Below, piece after piece: positions 1-6,983 of a stretch of 33,631 nucleotides of DNA. Under the pieces are notes generated by a model that had not been told where the DNA came from, did no database searches, and saw nothing but the letters and a program-made list of their open reading frames with translations. Within the stretch, counting starts at the first letter, position 1, and the number at the start of each line of letters is the position of its first letter. The stretch comes from Lachnospiraceae bacterium UBA3774. GTDB lineage: Bacteria; Bacillota; Clostridia; Lachnospirales; Lachnospiraceae. The DNA is taken from assembly GCA_002369255.1 (NCBI GenBank), contig DFFO01000044.1, positions 21,199 to 54,829 on the forward strand, read 5' to 3'. Made by a program: the position numbers and the translations under genes.

Positions 1-255
1 TCCGATAGCGCAGGCCATAGCCGGTCCGCTCATTGCGCTGGCAAGTCCGCCCACCGTATAGTCCACGCCGCCTACCGTCGCTACGGTAGCAGTCAGCCAC
101 GGGATGCTAAATTGCTTTCCTATGGTATCAATGATCGTTCCTATAAGAAGCGAGCAAAAAAGCCCCTGCGCCATAGCGCCGAGAGCGTCGATAAAATATC
201 TTTTTACCGAGATTTCGATATCTTTTCTCTTTAAAAATGCCTTAAACTTTTTCAT
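1..255 (-). CDS. PTS-type sugar transporter subunit IIC, N-terminal part (runs off window)
   Basis: Only the first 85 codons are in the window; the gene continues past base 1. The N-terminus (starting MKKFKAFLKRKDIEISVKRY) followed by a hydrophobic, Gly/Ala-rich stretch with GGVDYTVGGLASAMSGP matches, from memory, the PTS_EIIC_2 family of membrane IIC proteins, which carry a sugar or related substrate across the membrane and are usually about 340 residues long. Several PTS_EIIC_2 proteins have no identified substrate, so none is assigned. The ATG at 255 is preceded by GAGGGAG at a normal distance and by a plausible promoter at 300-327. It lies downstream of citF but is separated from it by a terminator-like hairpin, so it is probably its own transcription unit. 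Confidence 0.75.
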   Translation of the reverse strand, partial: MKKFKAFLKRKDIEISVKRYFIDALGAMAQGLFCSLLIGTIIDTIGKQFSIPWLTATVATVGGVDYTVGGLASAMSGPAMACAIG

Positions 256-299
256 TTTACAAACTCCCTCTCAAAAAGAAAAAAGCCGTGATCGAATTA

Positions 300-327
300 A
301 CTATATATCATTTATATTTTTTTGCAA
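300..327 (-). promoter_or_regulatory. Putative promoter of the PTS IIC gene
   Basis: On the minus strand, TTGCAA (327-322) and TATAGT (305-300) are separated by 16 bases in an AT-rich stretch. The start codon is about 45 bases downstream of the -10. Sequence match only. Confidence 0.45.
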
Positions 328-342
328 GATCAAGTAATAAAT

Positions 343-377
343 AACCCCGGCCTCGTTTTTTAGAGACAGCCGGGGCT
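343..377 (-). terminator. Intrinsic terminator-like hairpin after citF
   Basis: AGCCCCGGC pairs with GCCGGGGTT on the minus strand (one G-T wobble), followed by ATTTATTA, a weak T-tract. It sits 20 bases after the citF stop and before the PTS promoter. On the plus strand the same hairpin is followed by ATTTTTG, so it could also work in the other direction. Confidence 0.6.
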
Positions 378-397
378 ATTTTTGTCAAATCAATACG

Positions 398-1957
398 TCA
401 GTCCCATTCATAATCCTTGATCTGGCGTACTACGTCGATAATAGTGCCGTCGCGGGCTTCGATAACGCCTACTACCCTATCTCCGAACTTGATAGGCTCA
501 GGCTCGCCGGTAATGGCATAGGCCATATCGCGGAGCTCTTCTATAGTCTTGAGAGGAAGCTTTGCAGCCTTTGCGCACTCAAGCAGATCGGGACGTGCGG
601 GATTGACGGCTACGCCATAATCGGTAATAACCACGTCAACTGTCTCGCCGGGAGTAGTAACTGTAGTAACGTCTGTGCAGATGGCCGGGGTACGTCCCTG
701 AAGCAAAGGAGCGATAACTATCGTACACTTGGCTCCTGCCGCAGTATCCGGATGTCCGCCCTGCGCGCCGGTGACCATACCGTTTGAATCAACGACTACG
801 TTGCAGTTGAAATGAGTATCAACTTCAAGTGACGCAAGGATAACAAAGTCGAGCTGATTTACGTATGCTCCCTTGTTCATGGGATTTGCGTATTCAGAGC
901 CCGTTATCTCTATATGGTTGGGATTTGTGGATATGGACTCTATTGCCTTTAAATCGAAATCCTGTGTATCTACTATTTTTTCGATAAGTCCCTGTTCAAG
1001 CAGTTCGCACATGGGACCTGCGATTCCGCCAAGGCCCAGACCCATTTTAATTCCGCGCTCTTTCATGATCTTGCCGAGCGAAATCGTGGAAGCTATGGAA
1101 GCTCCGCCAACGCCGGTCTGATATGAAAAGCCATCCTTGAAATAAGGGGTATTGATAACAAACTGCGTGCAGTACTCGGCCATCATGATCTTGCGGACGT
1201 CAGTAGTGGGCTTTGCGGCGCCGGTGGCGATCTTTGCGGGATTTCCGATCTCATCTACCACTACCACATAGTCAACGTTGACCTGGCTGATGGATGCGGG
1301 AATGTTCGGATAAGGAACCAGAGTATCTGTGATCGCTACGACCTTGTCCGCGTACTGAGCGTCTACATAAGCATATGAAAGAACGCCGCAGTCGGACTTT
1401 CCGCCGACAGCTCTCATGTTTCCGTAGCAGTCGCAGGTGGGAGCACCGATAAACGCCACGTCGATATGAACGTCTCCGCTCTCAATCGCACGGACTCTTC
1501 CGCCGTGTGAACGCATGATAGCATATCCTTTGAGCTTTCCGGTGGAAATAGCTTCACCGATCTGTCCGCGTACTCCCGAAGACTGAATATTTGTAATAGT
1601 TCCGTCTTCAATCATCGGAACTATGGGATTGTGGGCTTTTCCGAGAGATGAGGCGCAAATGGTAAGATCTTTGACGCCGAGCTTGTGGATCTCTTCCATG
1701 ACCATGTTTACAATATAGTCTCCTTCACGGAAATGGTGATGGAAAGATATCGTCATGCCGTCTTTGATATTGCATTTTTTTACAACGTCCGCGATAGACT
1801 CAACCATCTTGCTCTCCTTCGGATCCATCCATGCGCGGACCTTGGGAGCGGCTTTTGTGTATTCCTCGCCGTTTCTTGCATAAGTACCGGCGAAGGGTTT
1901 CATATTCAGATCTTTTAAAACTTTTTCAGGTATATCTCTTCCTACTGCATTAATCAT
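398..1957 (-). CDS. citF: Citrate lyase alpha subunit (citrate:acetyl-ACP transferase)
   Basis: This 519-residue protein is the alpha subunit of citrate lyase. It exchanges the acetyl group on the acyl-carrier subunit CitD for citrate, forming citryl-ACP, which CitE then cleaves to oxaloacetate and acetyl-ACP. The length fits the family (about 500-520). Recognisable conserved stretches include TISFHHHFREGDYIVN near residue 50-65, GAQGGHPDTAAGAKC and TDYGVAVNPARPDLL near the C-terminus. The ATG at 1957 lies two bases after the citE stop with GAGGGGG upstream, so citD, citE and citF are translationally close and in the order D-E-F. It acts in the cytoplasm in citrate fermentation. The family assignment is firm. 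Confidence 0.96.
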   Translation of the reverse strand: MINAVGRDIPEKVLKDLNMKPFAGTYARNGEEYTKAAPKVRAWMDPKESKMVESIADVVKKCNIKDGMTISFHHHFREGDYIVNMVMEEIHKLGVKDLTICASSLGKAHNPIVPMIEDGTITNIQSSGVRGQIGEAISTGKLKGYAIMRSHGGRVRAIESGDVHIDVAFIGAPTCDCYGNMRAVGGKSDCGVLSYAYVDAQYADKVVAITDTLVPYPNIPASISQVNVDYVVVVDEIGNPAKIATGAAKPTTDVRKIMMAEYCTQFVINTPYFKDGFSYQTGVGGASIASTISLGKIMKERGIKMGLGLGGIAGPMCELLEQGLIEKIVDTQDFDLKAIESISTNPNHIEITGSEYANPMNKGAYVNQLDFVILASLEVDTHFNCNVVVDSNGMVTGAQGGHPDTAAGAKCTIVIAPLLQGRTPAICTDVTTVTTPGETVDVVITDYGVAVNPARPDLLECAKAAKLPLKTIEELRDMAYAITGEPEPIKFGDRVVGVIEARDGTIIDVVRQIKDYEWD

Positions 1958-1958
1958 C

Positions 1959-2864
1959 TTATAAATCCCCCTCGTAAACGCCGGCAGCCTTGGCCAGTTC
2001 TATTGTTCTCTTTGCACCGGGATAGAATGCAATGTCGATCATCTTTCCGTCAACGGTAAATACGCCGATTCCCATAGCCTTCTTTTCGTCAACTTCTTTG
2101 ACAATTTTTTCAGCCTGTATAATCTGTTTTTCGGTGGGCGTAAATACCTCGTGACAAACTGCGATCTGACGGGGATTAACGATAGACTTTCCGTCAAAAC
2201 CCATCATCTTTATCATTTCCGTCTCGCGGCGGAAGCCTTCCATATCGTCGAGATTTGTAAATACAGTGTCAAAACACTGTTTTCCGGCGCAACGGGCTGC
2301 GTTTATCATCTGTCCTCTCGCCCAGGCAAATTCAACTCCCGTACCGCTGATGGTGGTCTGAAGATCTTTTGTATAATCACCGCCGGAAAGCGCTATTCCG
2401 AAAAGGAGGGGTGAGGCCTGGCAGATTTCGAGAGCATTTAATACGCCCTTTGTGGATTCAAGCGCCGCCATGATGAGTATCTCTCCGTGAGGAACACCGA
2501 ATTCTTCTTCGGCTTTTTTCATTTCTTCTTCAACCGCTATAACGTCAGCTGCGCTTTCGCACTTTGAAATACGGATAGAATCGCAGTGTCCCGCTACGCA
2601 TACTCTGATGTCTTCTTTCCAATGCGCGGTTTCCAGACCGTTAATACGCACAACACGCTCAACTCCGTGATAATCGATTTCCTTAAGAGCATGATAAAGC
2701 GAGTATCTTGCGGCGTCTTTTTGATTTTCGGCAACCGCGTCCTCAAGATCAAGCATTATGGAGTCCGGTTTATAAATGTAAGGATCTTTGATAAGACCGG
2801 GCTTTTGAGCGTTGAGGAACATCATTGATCTTCTGAGTCTGTTTAAGTTCGGATTGTTGATCAT
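1959..2864 (-). CDS. citE: Citrate lyase beta subunit (citryl-ACP lyase)
   Basis: This 301-residue protein cleaves citryl-ACP into oxaloacetate and acetyl-ACP. It is an HpcH/HpaI-type TIM barrel: YKPDSIMLDLEDAV carries the conserved acidic residues, VVRINGL the substrate-binding Arg, and AALESTKGVLNA the metal-binding Glu. I chose the ATG at 2864, which overlaps the citD stop as ATGA and has GGGGAGGTG seven bases upstream. An in-frame TTG at 2882 would add six residues (MGRCDK) but would place this SD inside the gene. The overlap with citD points to translational coupling, as expected for subunits of one complex. Confidence 0.95.
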   Translation of the reverse strand: MINNPNLNRLRRSMMFLNAQKPGLIKDPYIYKPDSIMLDLEDAVAENQKDAARYSLYHALKEIDYHGVERVVRINGLETAHWKEDIRVCVAGHCDSIRISKCESAADVIAVEEEMKKAEEEFGVPHGEILIMAALESTKGVLNALEICQASPLLFGIALSGGDYTKDLQTTISGTGVEFAWARGQMINAARCAGKQCFDTVFTNLDDMEGFRRETEMIKMMGFDGKSIVNPRQIAVCHEVFTPTEKQIIQAEKIVKEVDEKKAMGIGVFTVDGKMIDIAFYPGAKRTIELAKAAGVYEGDL

Positions 2865-3181
2865 CTTATCGCACCTCCCCAAGGCAGTTTCTTGCCGGCG
2901 CAGATATCATCTTCGGTATATCCGCTTGCACGGAAAACAGCGCCCTCAACTCTTGCTTTAAGGGTGCAGCTTAGCGCGCCTTTATCAACTATGGTGACCT
3001 TTGCGTTCTTTACGTCAAGCCTGTCGAGAGTTTCCATGACTGTAGCTCTTATCTGTCGGCCAAACTGATTTATAACGCTGCTTTCGATGTTGAGTTCCAG
3101 AGCACCGCTGCCCGGCTCAACTGTTACCTGAGCATCGCTGGACTCAAGAGTTCCGGCTACGCTGGATTTTATAACATCCAT
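2861..3181 (-). CDS. citD: Citrate lyase gamma subunit (acyl-carrier protein)
   Basis: This 106-residue protein is the acyl carrier of citrate lyase. It bears the 2'-(5''-phosphoribosyl)-3'-dephospho-CoA group on a serine. The AGTLESSD motif places that serine at residue 14, the same position as in characterised CitD. FGRQIRATVMETLDRL and VDKGALSCTLKARVE are also family-typical. It is the first gene of citDEF, with AAGGAGGAGG before the ATG at 3181 and a promoter at 3220-3248. No citC (acetate:ACP ligase), citX or citG (prosthetic-group synthesis and transfer) lies in this window, so maturation depends on genes elsewhere. Confidence 0.96.
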   Translation of the reverse strand: MDVIKSSVAGTLESSDAQVTVEPGSGALELNIESSVINQFGRQIRATVMETLDRLDVKNAKVTIVDKGALSCTLKARVEGAVFRASGYTEDDICAGKKLPWGGAIR

Positions 3182-3219
3182 ATCATTCCTCCTCCTTGGT
3201 TACTGGATTATTTAAAATA

Positions 3220-3248
3220 ATTTTATCATCATAAGAATGTAAATGCAA
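3220..3248 (-). promoter_or_regulatory. Promoter of the citDEF operon
   Basis: TTGCAT (3248-3243) and TAAAAT (3225-3220) are separated by exactly 17 bases on the minus strand. This puts the transcript start about 30 bases before the citD ATG. The preceding tsaD unit ends in a terminator, so citDEF should be transcribed separately. Confidence 0.6.
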
Positions 3249-3296
3249 ACTGCAACAAATTAGTTTTTCAAGTATTTTAAAGACTTTTAGTTAATT

Positions 3297-3320
3297 AAAA
3301 AAGTTGCCGGGCGGCAACCT
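3297..3320 (-). terminator. Intrinsic terminator of the tsaB-tsaE-rnz-tsaD operon
   Basis: GTTGCC pairs with GGCAAC across a four-base loop (extended by flanking A-T and G-T pairs), followed by T6 on the minus strand. It lies about 12 bases beyond the tsaD stop. Confidence 0.8.
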
Positions 3321-3331
3321 TTTAAAGATGA

Positions 3332-4357
3332 TCAAAGCGAAAGTCCCGGGACCGCGTTCAAAGAAAGATCGGCCCTTTCTCCTTTTAAAAAGCGGTAATA
3401 TGCCGCGGACCCTATCATGGCGGCATTGTCAGTGCAAAGCGCGGGTCGTGGAACACAGAGGGCTATGCCGTTTTCGCTGCAGGCTTTTTCAAGACTGTTT
3501 CGGATATAACCGTTTGAAGCGACGCCTCCCGCCATGACTATTCTTTTTTCACCGAGGCGCAGCGCAGCTTCTACAGCTCTTTCCACGAGCACGTCTGTAA
3601 CTGCCTGCTGAAAGCTCGCGGCTATGTCGCACGTGCTGATCTTTATTCCGGACATTTTGCAATGATTGATGTAATTCAAAACCGCTGATTTTAATCCGCT
3701 GAATGAAAAATCAAGCGGCGCCTCGTCTATTTTTCCTCTCGGAAAGTCTATAGCCTTCGGATTTCCTTTTTGCGCTTCTTTTTCTATTTTGGGGCCGCCC
3801 GGATATCCGAGCCCTATCGCTCTGGCCACTTTATCAAAGGCTTCCCCCGCCGCGTCGTCCCGCGTTTTGCCTATTATCTCAAAAACCCCGTAATCCTTCA
3901 TAACCGCAAGATGTGTATGACCCCCCGAAACTATAAGACATAAAAACGGTGGTTCAAGATCGGGATATTCCAGAAAGTTTGCGCAGACGTGACCTTCAAT
4001 ATGATTGACAGCTACAAGAGGTTTGTCTGCGGCGAAAGCAAGCGCCTTTGCAAAAGAGACGCCTATCAGCAGAGCGCCCACAAGTCCGGGGCCGTTTGTA
4101 ACGGCTATCGCGTCAACAGAGCCCAGCGTTTCCCCCGCGCTCTCAAGCGCCTCCTTAACAACATAATTTATATTTTCTATATGTTTCCTTGAAGCAAGCT
4201 CCGGAACAACACCTCCGTATCTTGTATGAAGGCTGATCTGTGAATTGATGACGTTGCTGAGTATTTTTCTCCCGTCCGAAACAACTGCCGCCGCGGTCTC
4301 GTCGCAGGAAGATTCTATCGCAAGGATTTTTATGCTGCCGTTTTGAGTCATTTTCAT
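3332..4357 (-). CDS. tsaD: tRNA N6-adenosine threonylcarbamoyltransferase
   Basis: TsaD (341 residues, normal length) transfers threonylcarbamoyl from threonylcarbamoyl-AMP to A37 of ANN-decoding tRNAs, working with TsaB and TsaE. The N-terminal ILAIESSCDETAAAVV is the ASKHA nucleotide-binding start. HIEGH (His119, His123) binds the catalytic metal. VSGGHTHL and VMAGGVASNGYIR are further conserved ATP-site motifs. The ATG at 4357 overlaps the rnz stop as ATGA. The three partners tsaB, tsaE and tsaD are in one operon with an RNase Z gene inserted. A minor alternative start is the Met at residue 3, with GAGG upstream. The Sua5/TsaC enzyme for the preceding step is not in the window. Confidence 0.97.
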   Translation of the reverse strand: MKMTQNGSIKILAIESSCDETAAAVVSDGRKILSNVINSQISLHTRYGGVVPELASRKHIENINYVVKEALESAGETLGSVDAIAVTNGPGLVGALLIGVSFAKALAFAADKPLVAVNHIEGHVCANFLEYPDLEPPFLCLIVSGGHTHLAVMKDYGVFEIIGKTRDDAAGEAFDKVARAIGLGYPGGPKIEKEAQKGNPKAIDFPRGKIDEAPLDFSFSGLKSAVLNYINHCKMSGIKISTCDIAASFQQAVTDVLVERAVEAALRLGEKRIVMAGGVASNGYIRNSLEKACSENGIALCVPRPALCTDNAAMIGSAAYYRFLKGERADLSLNAVPGLSL

Positions 4358-5268
4358 TCCTCTTCGTCAAATTTCAAAGATATGCTCATTCCGTCTTTAC
4401 CGACGCATGCTTCAGGGAAAATATCTTTTGCTACCCACTCATACTCCGCAGGTCTTACCATCGCCGGACTAAAGTGCGTCAGCCACATCTTTTTGGGATT
4501 TGCCTTTGCGGCAATCGCTGCGGCTTCCTCAAAGTTCATATGCATATGCTCTTTTGCTTTTTCCGCAGTTCCAGGCTCTCCGTACATGCCCTCGCATACA
4601 AAAAGATCACTGCCCTTTGCCGCTTCGGTTATGAAGTCAGTAGGCCGCGTATCCGTAGTATAAGTCACTTTCAGGCCGCGTCTTTCCGGGCCCATCACCA
4701 TCTCCGGCATAAAAAGCTCACCCTCGTGCTCTACCGTTTCTCCGCGCTGGAGCAATCCCCATAAGTTTACGGGAAGCCGGAGCGCTTTTGCCTTTTCGGG
4801 ATCAAATTTTCCGGCTCTGGGTATATTTATGCTGTATCCGTAGCAGGTGATCCTGTGATCGACCTTAAATGCGTCTATGATATACGGGCAGGCGCTTATC
4901 TTTTCTTTATTATTATCAAGCTCAATAAAATCAATATCAAAAGGAAGCTCGGGCGCAATTATGCGCAGAGAGTTTACCACTCTTTCAAGTCCTCTGGGGC
5001 CTATGATAGTCAGCGTTTCATCCCTCTGAGCGTTTCCCATGGCAAGAAGAAGTCCCGGCAACCCGCTGATATGATCGGCATGAAAATGAGTAAAAAGAAT
5101 ATAGTCGATATTTTTATAGCCGAGGCCTTTTCTTTTTATGGCGATCTGCGTTCCCTCGCCGCAGTCTATCAGCAGCGAGCTTCCTTCAAACCTCACCATC
5201 AGGCTTGTAAGGCTTCTATGAGGGAGCGGCATCATTCCGCCCGTTCCGAGCAAACATATATCAAGCAT
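4354..5268 (-). CDS. rnz: Ribonuclease Z (tRNA 3'-end endonuclease)
   Basis: This 304-residue metallo-beta-lactamase-fold nuclease removes the 3' trailer of tRNA precursors. The zinc motif is HFHADH (His61, His63, Asp65, His66). It also has LLIDCGEGTQ, TDTRP with a metal-ligand Asp, HMHMNFEEAAAIA and the final THFSPAM His. The length matches bacterial RNase Z of the short form. Its start at 5268 overlaps the tsaE stop by eight bases and its stop overlaps tsaD by four, so it is an integral member of the t6A operon. It acts on the same substrate class, tRNA, which makes the association functionally reasonable. Confidence 0.94.
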   Translation of the reverse strand: MLDICLLGTGGMMPLPHRSLTSLMVRFEGSSLLIDCGEGTQIAIKRKGLGYKNIDYILFTHFHADHISGLPGLLLAMGNAQRDETLTIIGPRGLERVVNSLRIIAPELPFDIDFIELDNNKEKISACPYIIDAFKVDHRITCYGYSINIPRAGKFDPEKAKALRLPVNLWGLLQRGETVEHEGELFMPEMVMGPERRGLKVTYTTDTRPTDFITEAAKGSDLFVCEGMYGEPGTAEKAKEHMHMNFEEAAAIAAKANPKKMWLTHFSPAMVRPAEYEWVAKDIFPEACVGKDGMSISLKFDEEE

Positions 5269-5692
5269 TTTGTTCCTCTGTTTCTATCAGCCGATAATCC
5301 TCTCCCATCGAGGGATTTCGGGTAATCCTGATTCTGACGGCGCTTTCCGGTATGATTTTTTCTATTACGGACGCCCATTCAATAAGGCAGACGCCGTCAC
5401 CGTAAAAATATTCCTCTGCGCCGATCTCCTCGGCTTCAGTCTCGTCTTCCAGCCTGTAAACGTCAAAATGATACAGCGGAATTCTTCCGGAATCATATTC
5501 GTTGATGATCGTAAAGGTAGGGCTGGAGATATTTTCCTTTACTTCAAGACCCTTTGCAAAACCCTTTACAAAAACGGTTTTTCCTGCTCCGAGATCTCCG
5601 TCAAGGCAAATAACGCCCCCGGGCAGAGCCATGGCGCCGTAATGTCTTCCGACTTCAAAAGTATCTTTTTCCGTAAAGCTGTCTATTTTCAT
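5261..5692 (-). CDS. tsaE: tRNA threonylcarbamoyladenosine biosynthesis ATPase
   Basis: TsaE (143 residues) is the small P-loop ATPase that drives turnover of the bacterial TsaB-TsaD complex. Walker A is GDLGAGKT (residues 32-39). SSPTFTIINEY is the conserved switch-like segment, and YHFDVYRLED and LIEWA are family motifs. The ATG at 5692 lies two bases after the tsaB-rimI stop, with AAGGAAA upstream. Cytoplasmic. Confidence 0.96.
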   Translation of the reverse strand: MKIDSFTEKDTFEVGRHYGAMALPGGVICLDGDLGAGKTVFVKGFAKGLEVKENISSPTFTIINEYDSGRIPLYHFDVYRLEDETEAEEIGAEEYFYGDGVCLIEWASVIEKIIPESAVRIRITRNPSMGEDYRLIETEEQNA

Positions 5693-5693
5693 T

Positions 5694-6815
5694 TTATTTC
5701 CTTATCATATGTTCCATTATGATCGCGTCTTCACGCGGGTCGGAATAATAATCCTGGCGCACCCGTTCGGCTTTATATCCCATCTTTTCGTAAAGTCCTA
5801 TTGCCGCTGTATTTCCTGCGCGTACCTCAAGGCTCCAAAAATCGGTGGCAGAATCTTCCTCCATCACAGTCATAAGCCTTCTTCCGATACCGGCTCTTCT
5901 GTATTTTTCGCTTACTGCTATGCGAAGGAGCTCGCCCTCTCCGCTTACCTTTTGAAATAATACATAGCCGCAGGGCTCATCCTTATGAAACGCGATCAGT
6001 CCCCCGTTTACCCGATTTGACAAATGTCTTTTGATGCTTTCAGCTCCCCACGAGTCTTTGAAAACCTCTCTTTCAAGATCCGCAATAAACTCGATATCAT
6101 CTTCAAGAACGGCGCGGACAGTAACGTATTCTCTTTCCGCCTGCGATTGTCTAAGATAGTTCGGAGAAAACTCTTCCGCTTTTACGGTTCCTCCGGCGGC
6201 AAAAACATCCAGCGCGACTACTCCGGCGCTGCCGGCTCTTTGACGGTTCAGATTCGCCGGGGCAAAAAGCGCCCTTTTTTGAAGTCCGTTTTGAATCACG
6301 TTTTTAAAGGCATCCGCCCCGTCACCAAGGAATACTACTTTTTTTTCGGTATATTTTTGATCAACGTATGAAATAAGATCGTCTATATCCATTACAGCGC
6401 CGTCAGTCAAAGGACGCAGCTTTCCATCGTCATATGCATAAAGCGCCGTATAAACCTGATTTCTTTTTGCGTCCATTACCGGACAGATAATATTGTCGCA
6501 CTGAGTAATATTGGCGGCGAGCGCGTCAAGCGTCGGAACCGGTATCAGCGGAATATCAAGCGCCATGCAAATGCCTTTTGCAAGAGTCGCCCCTATCCTG
6601 ATGCCCGTAAAAGAGCCGGGGCCGGAGGTAACTGCGACCGCGTCAAGATCGGCGGCGGAGATCCCGCACAGCTTCATCGCTTCGTCCACCATAGGAAGAA
6701 GCGTCTGTGAATGTGTTTTTTTATGATCCGTGAAATACTCCGCGATCATCTTGCCTTCATCGAAAAGCGCAACGGACGCCGATGAGGCTGAGCTTTCAAT
6801 TACAAGAAGTTTCAT
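5694..6815 (-). CDS. Fused TsaB (t6A complex subunit) and RimI (ribosomal protein/peptide N-acetyltransferase)
   Basis: This 373-residue protein joins two enzymes usually encoded separately. Residues 1 to about 222 are TsaB, the inactive TsaD homologue that scaffolds the t6A complex: LLVIESSASSASVAL at the start and VTSGPGSFTGIRIG near 62-75. Residues about 229 to 373 are a GNAT acetyltransferase of the RimI type: acetyl-CoA-binding RRAGIG near 306, LEVRAGNTAAIGLYEKMGY, and a C-terminal YY. I chose the ATG at 6815 (MKLLVIES), with AAAGGA just upstream. An in-frame ATG at 6854 would add 13 residues unlike TsaB and begins directly at a -10 element, so it is unlikely to be used. First gene of the operon. 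Confidence 0.94.
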   Translation of the reverse strand: MKLLVIESSASSASVALFDEGKMIAEYFTDHKKTHSQTLLPMVDEAMKLCGISAADLDAVAVTSGPGSFTGIRIGATLAKGICMALDIPLIPVPTLDALAANITQCDNIICPVMDAKRNQVYTALYAYDDGKLRPLTDGAVMDIDDLISYVDQKYTEKKVVFLGDGADAFKNVIQNGLQKRALFAPANLNRQRAGSAGVVALDVFAAGGTVKAEEFSPNYLRQSQAEREYVTVRAVLEDDIEFIADLEREVFKDSWGAESIKRHLSNRVNGGLIAFHKDEPCGYVLFQKVSGEGELLRIAVSEKYRRAGIGRRLMTVMEEDSATDFWSLEVRAGNTAAIGLYEKMGYKAERVRQDYYSDPREDAIIMEHMIRK

Positions 6816-6856
6816 ATTTCCTTTGCTCTGTGGTTTTTTGAAAAATTCGCCCATAT

Positions 6857-6865
6857 ATTATAACA
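6857..6865 (-). promoter_or_regulatory. Extended -10 promoter of the tsaB-rimI operon
   Basis: On the minus strand TGTTATAAT gives a perfect -10 (TATAAT) with the TG extension. No good -35 is seen at 17-18 bases, which is typical of extended -10 promoters. The predicted transcript start falls near 6850, leaving a leader of about 35 bases to the ATG at 6815. Confidence 0.6.
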
Positions 6866-6919
6866 ACTATTGCAGCTGCCCGCCACAAAAAATTGCGCCG
6901 TGGCCGATCCTGTTTTAAG

Positions 6920-6948
6920 TGACAAATGCCTTGTCTGTGTGTTAAAAT
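6920..6948 (+). promoter_or_regulatory. Putative promoter of ppk2-ppk1
   Basis: TGACAA (6920-6925), 17 bases, then TAAAAT (6943-6948); GTGACA with 18 bases is an alternative -35. The start codon at 6984 has AAGGAG about ten bases upstream. It is divergent from the tsaB promoter. Confidence 0.45.
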
Positions 6949-6983
6949 GATTTGGATTTATTTCGCAAAGGAGATGCATTAAA

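Noticed and set aside
2865..2882. TTG start at 2882 adding six residues to CitE
   Set aside because: The strong SD GGGGAGGTG lies inside that extension and at the right distance from the ATG at 2864, which overlaps the citD stop.
6816..6854. ATG at 6854 as start of the TsaB-RimI protein
   Set aside because: It abuts the -10 element, has no SD, and the 13 extra residues do not resemble TsaB.
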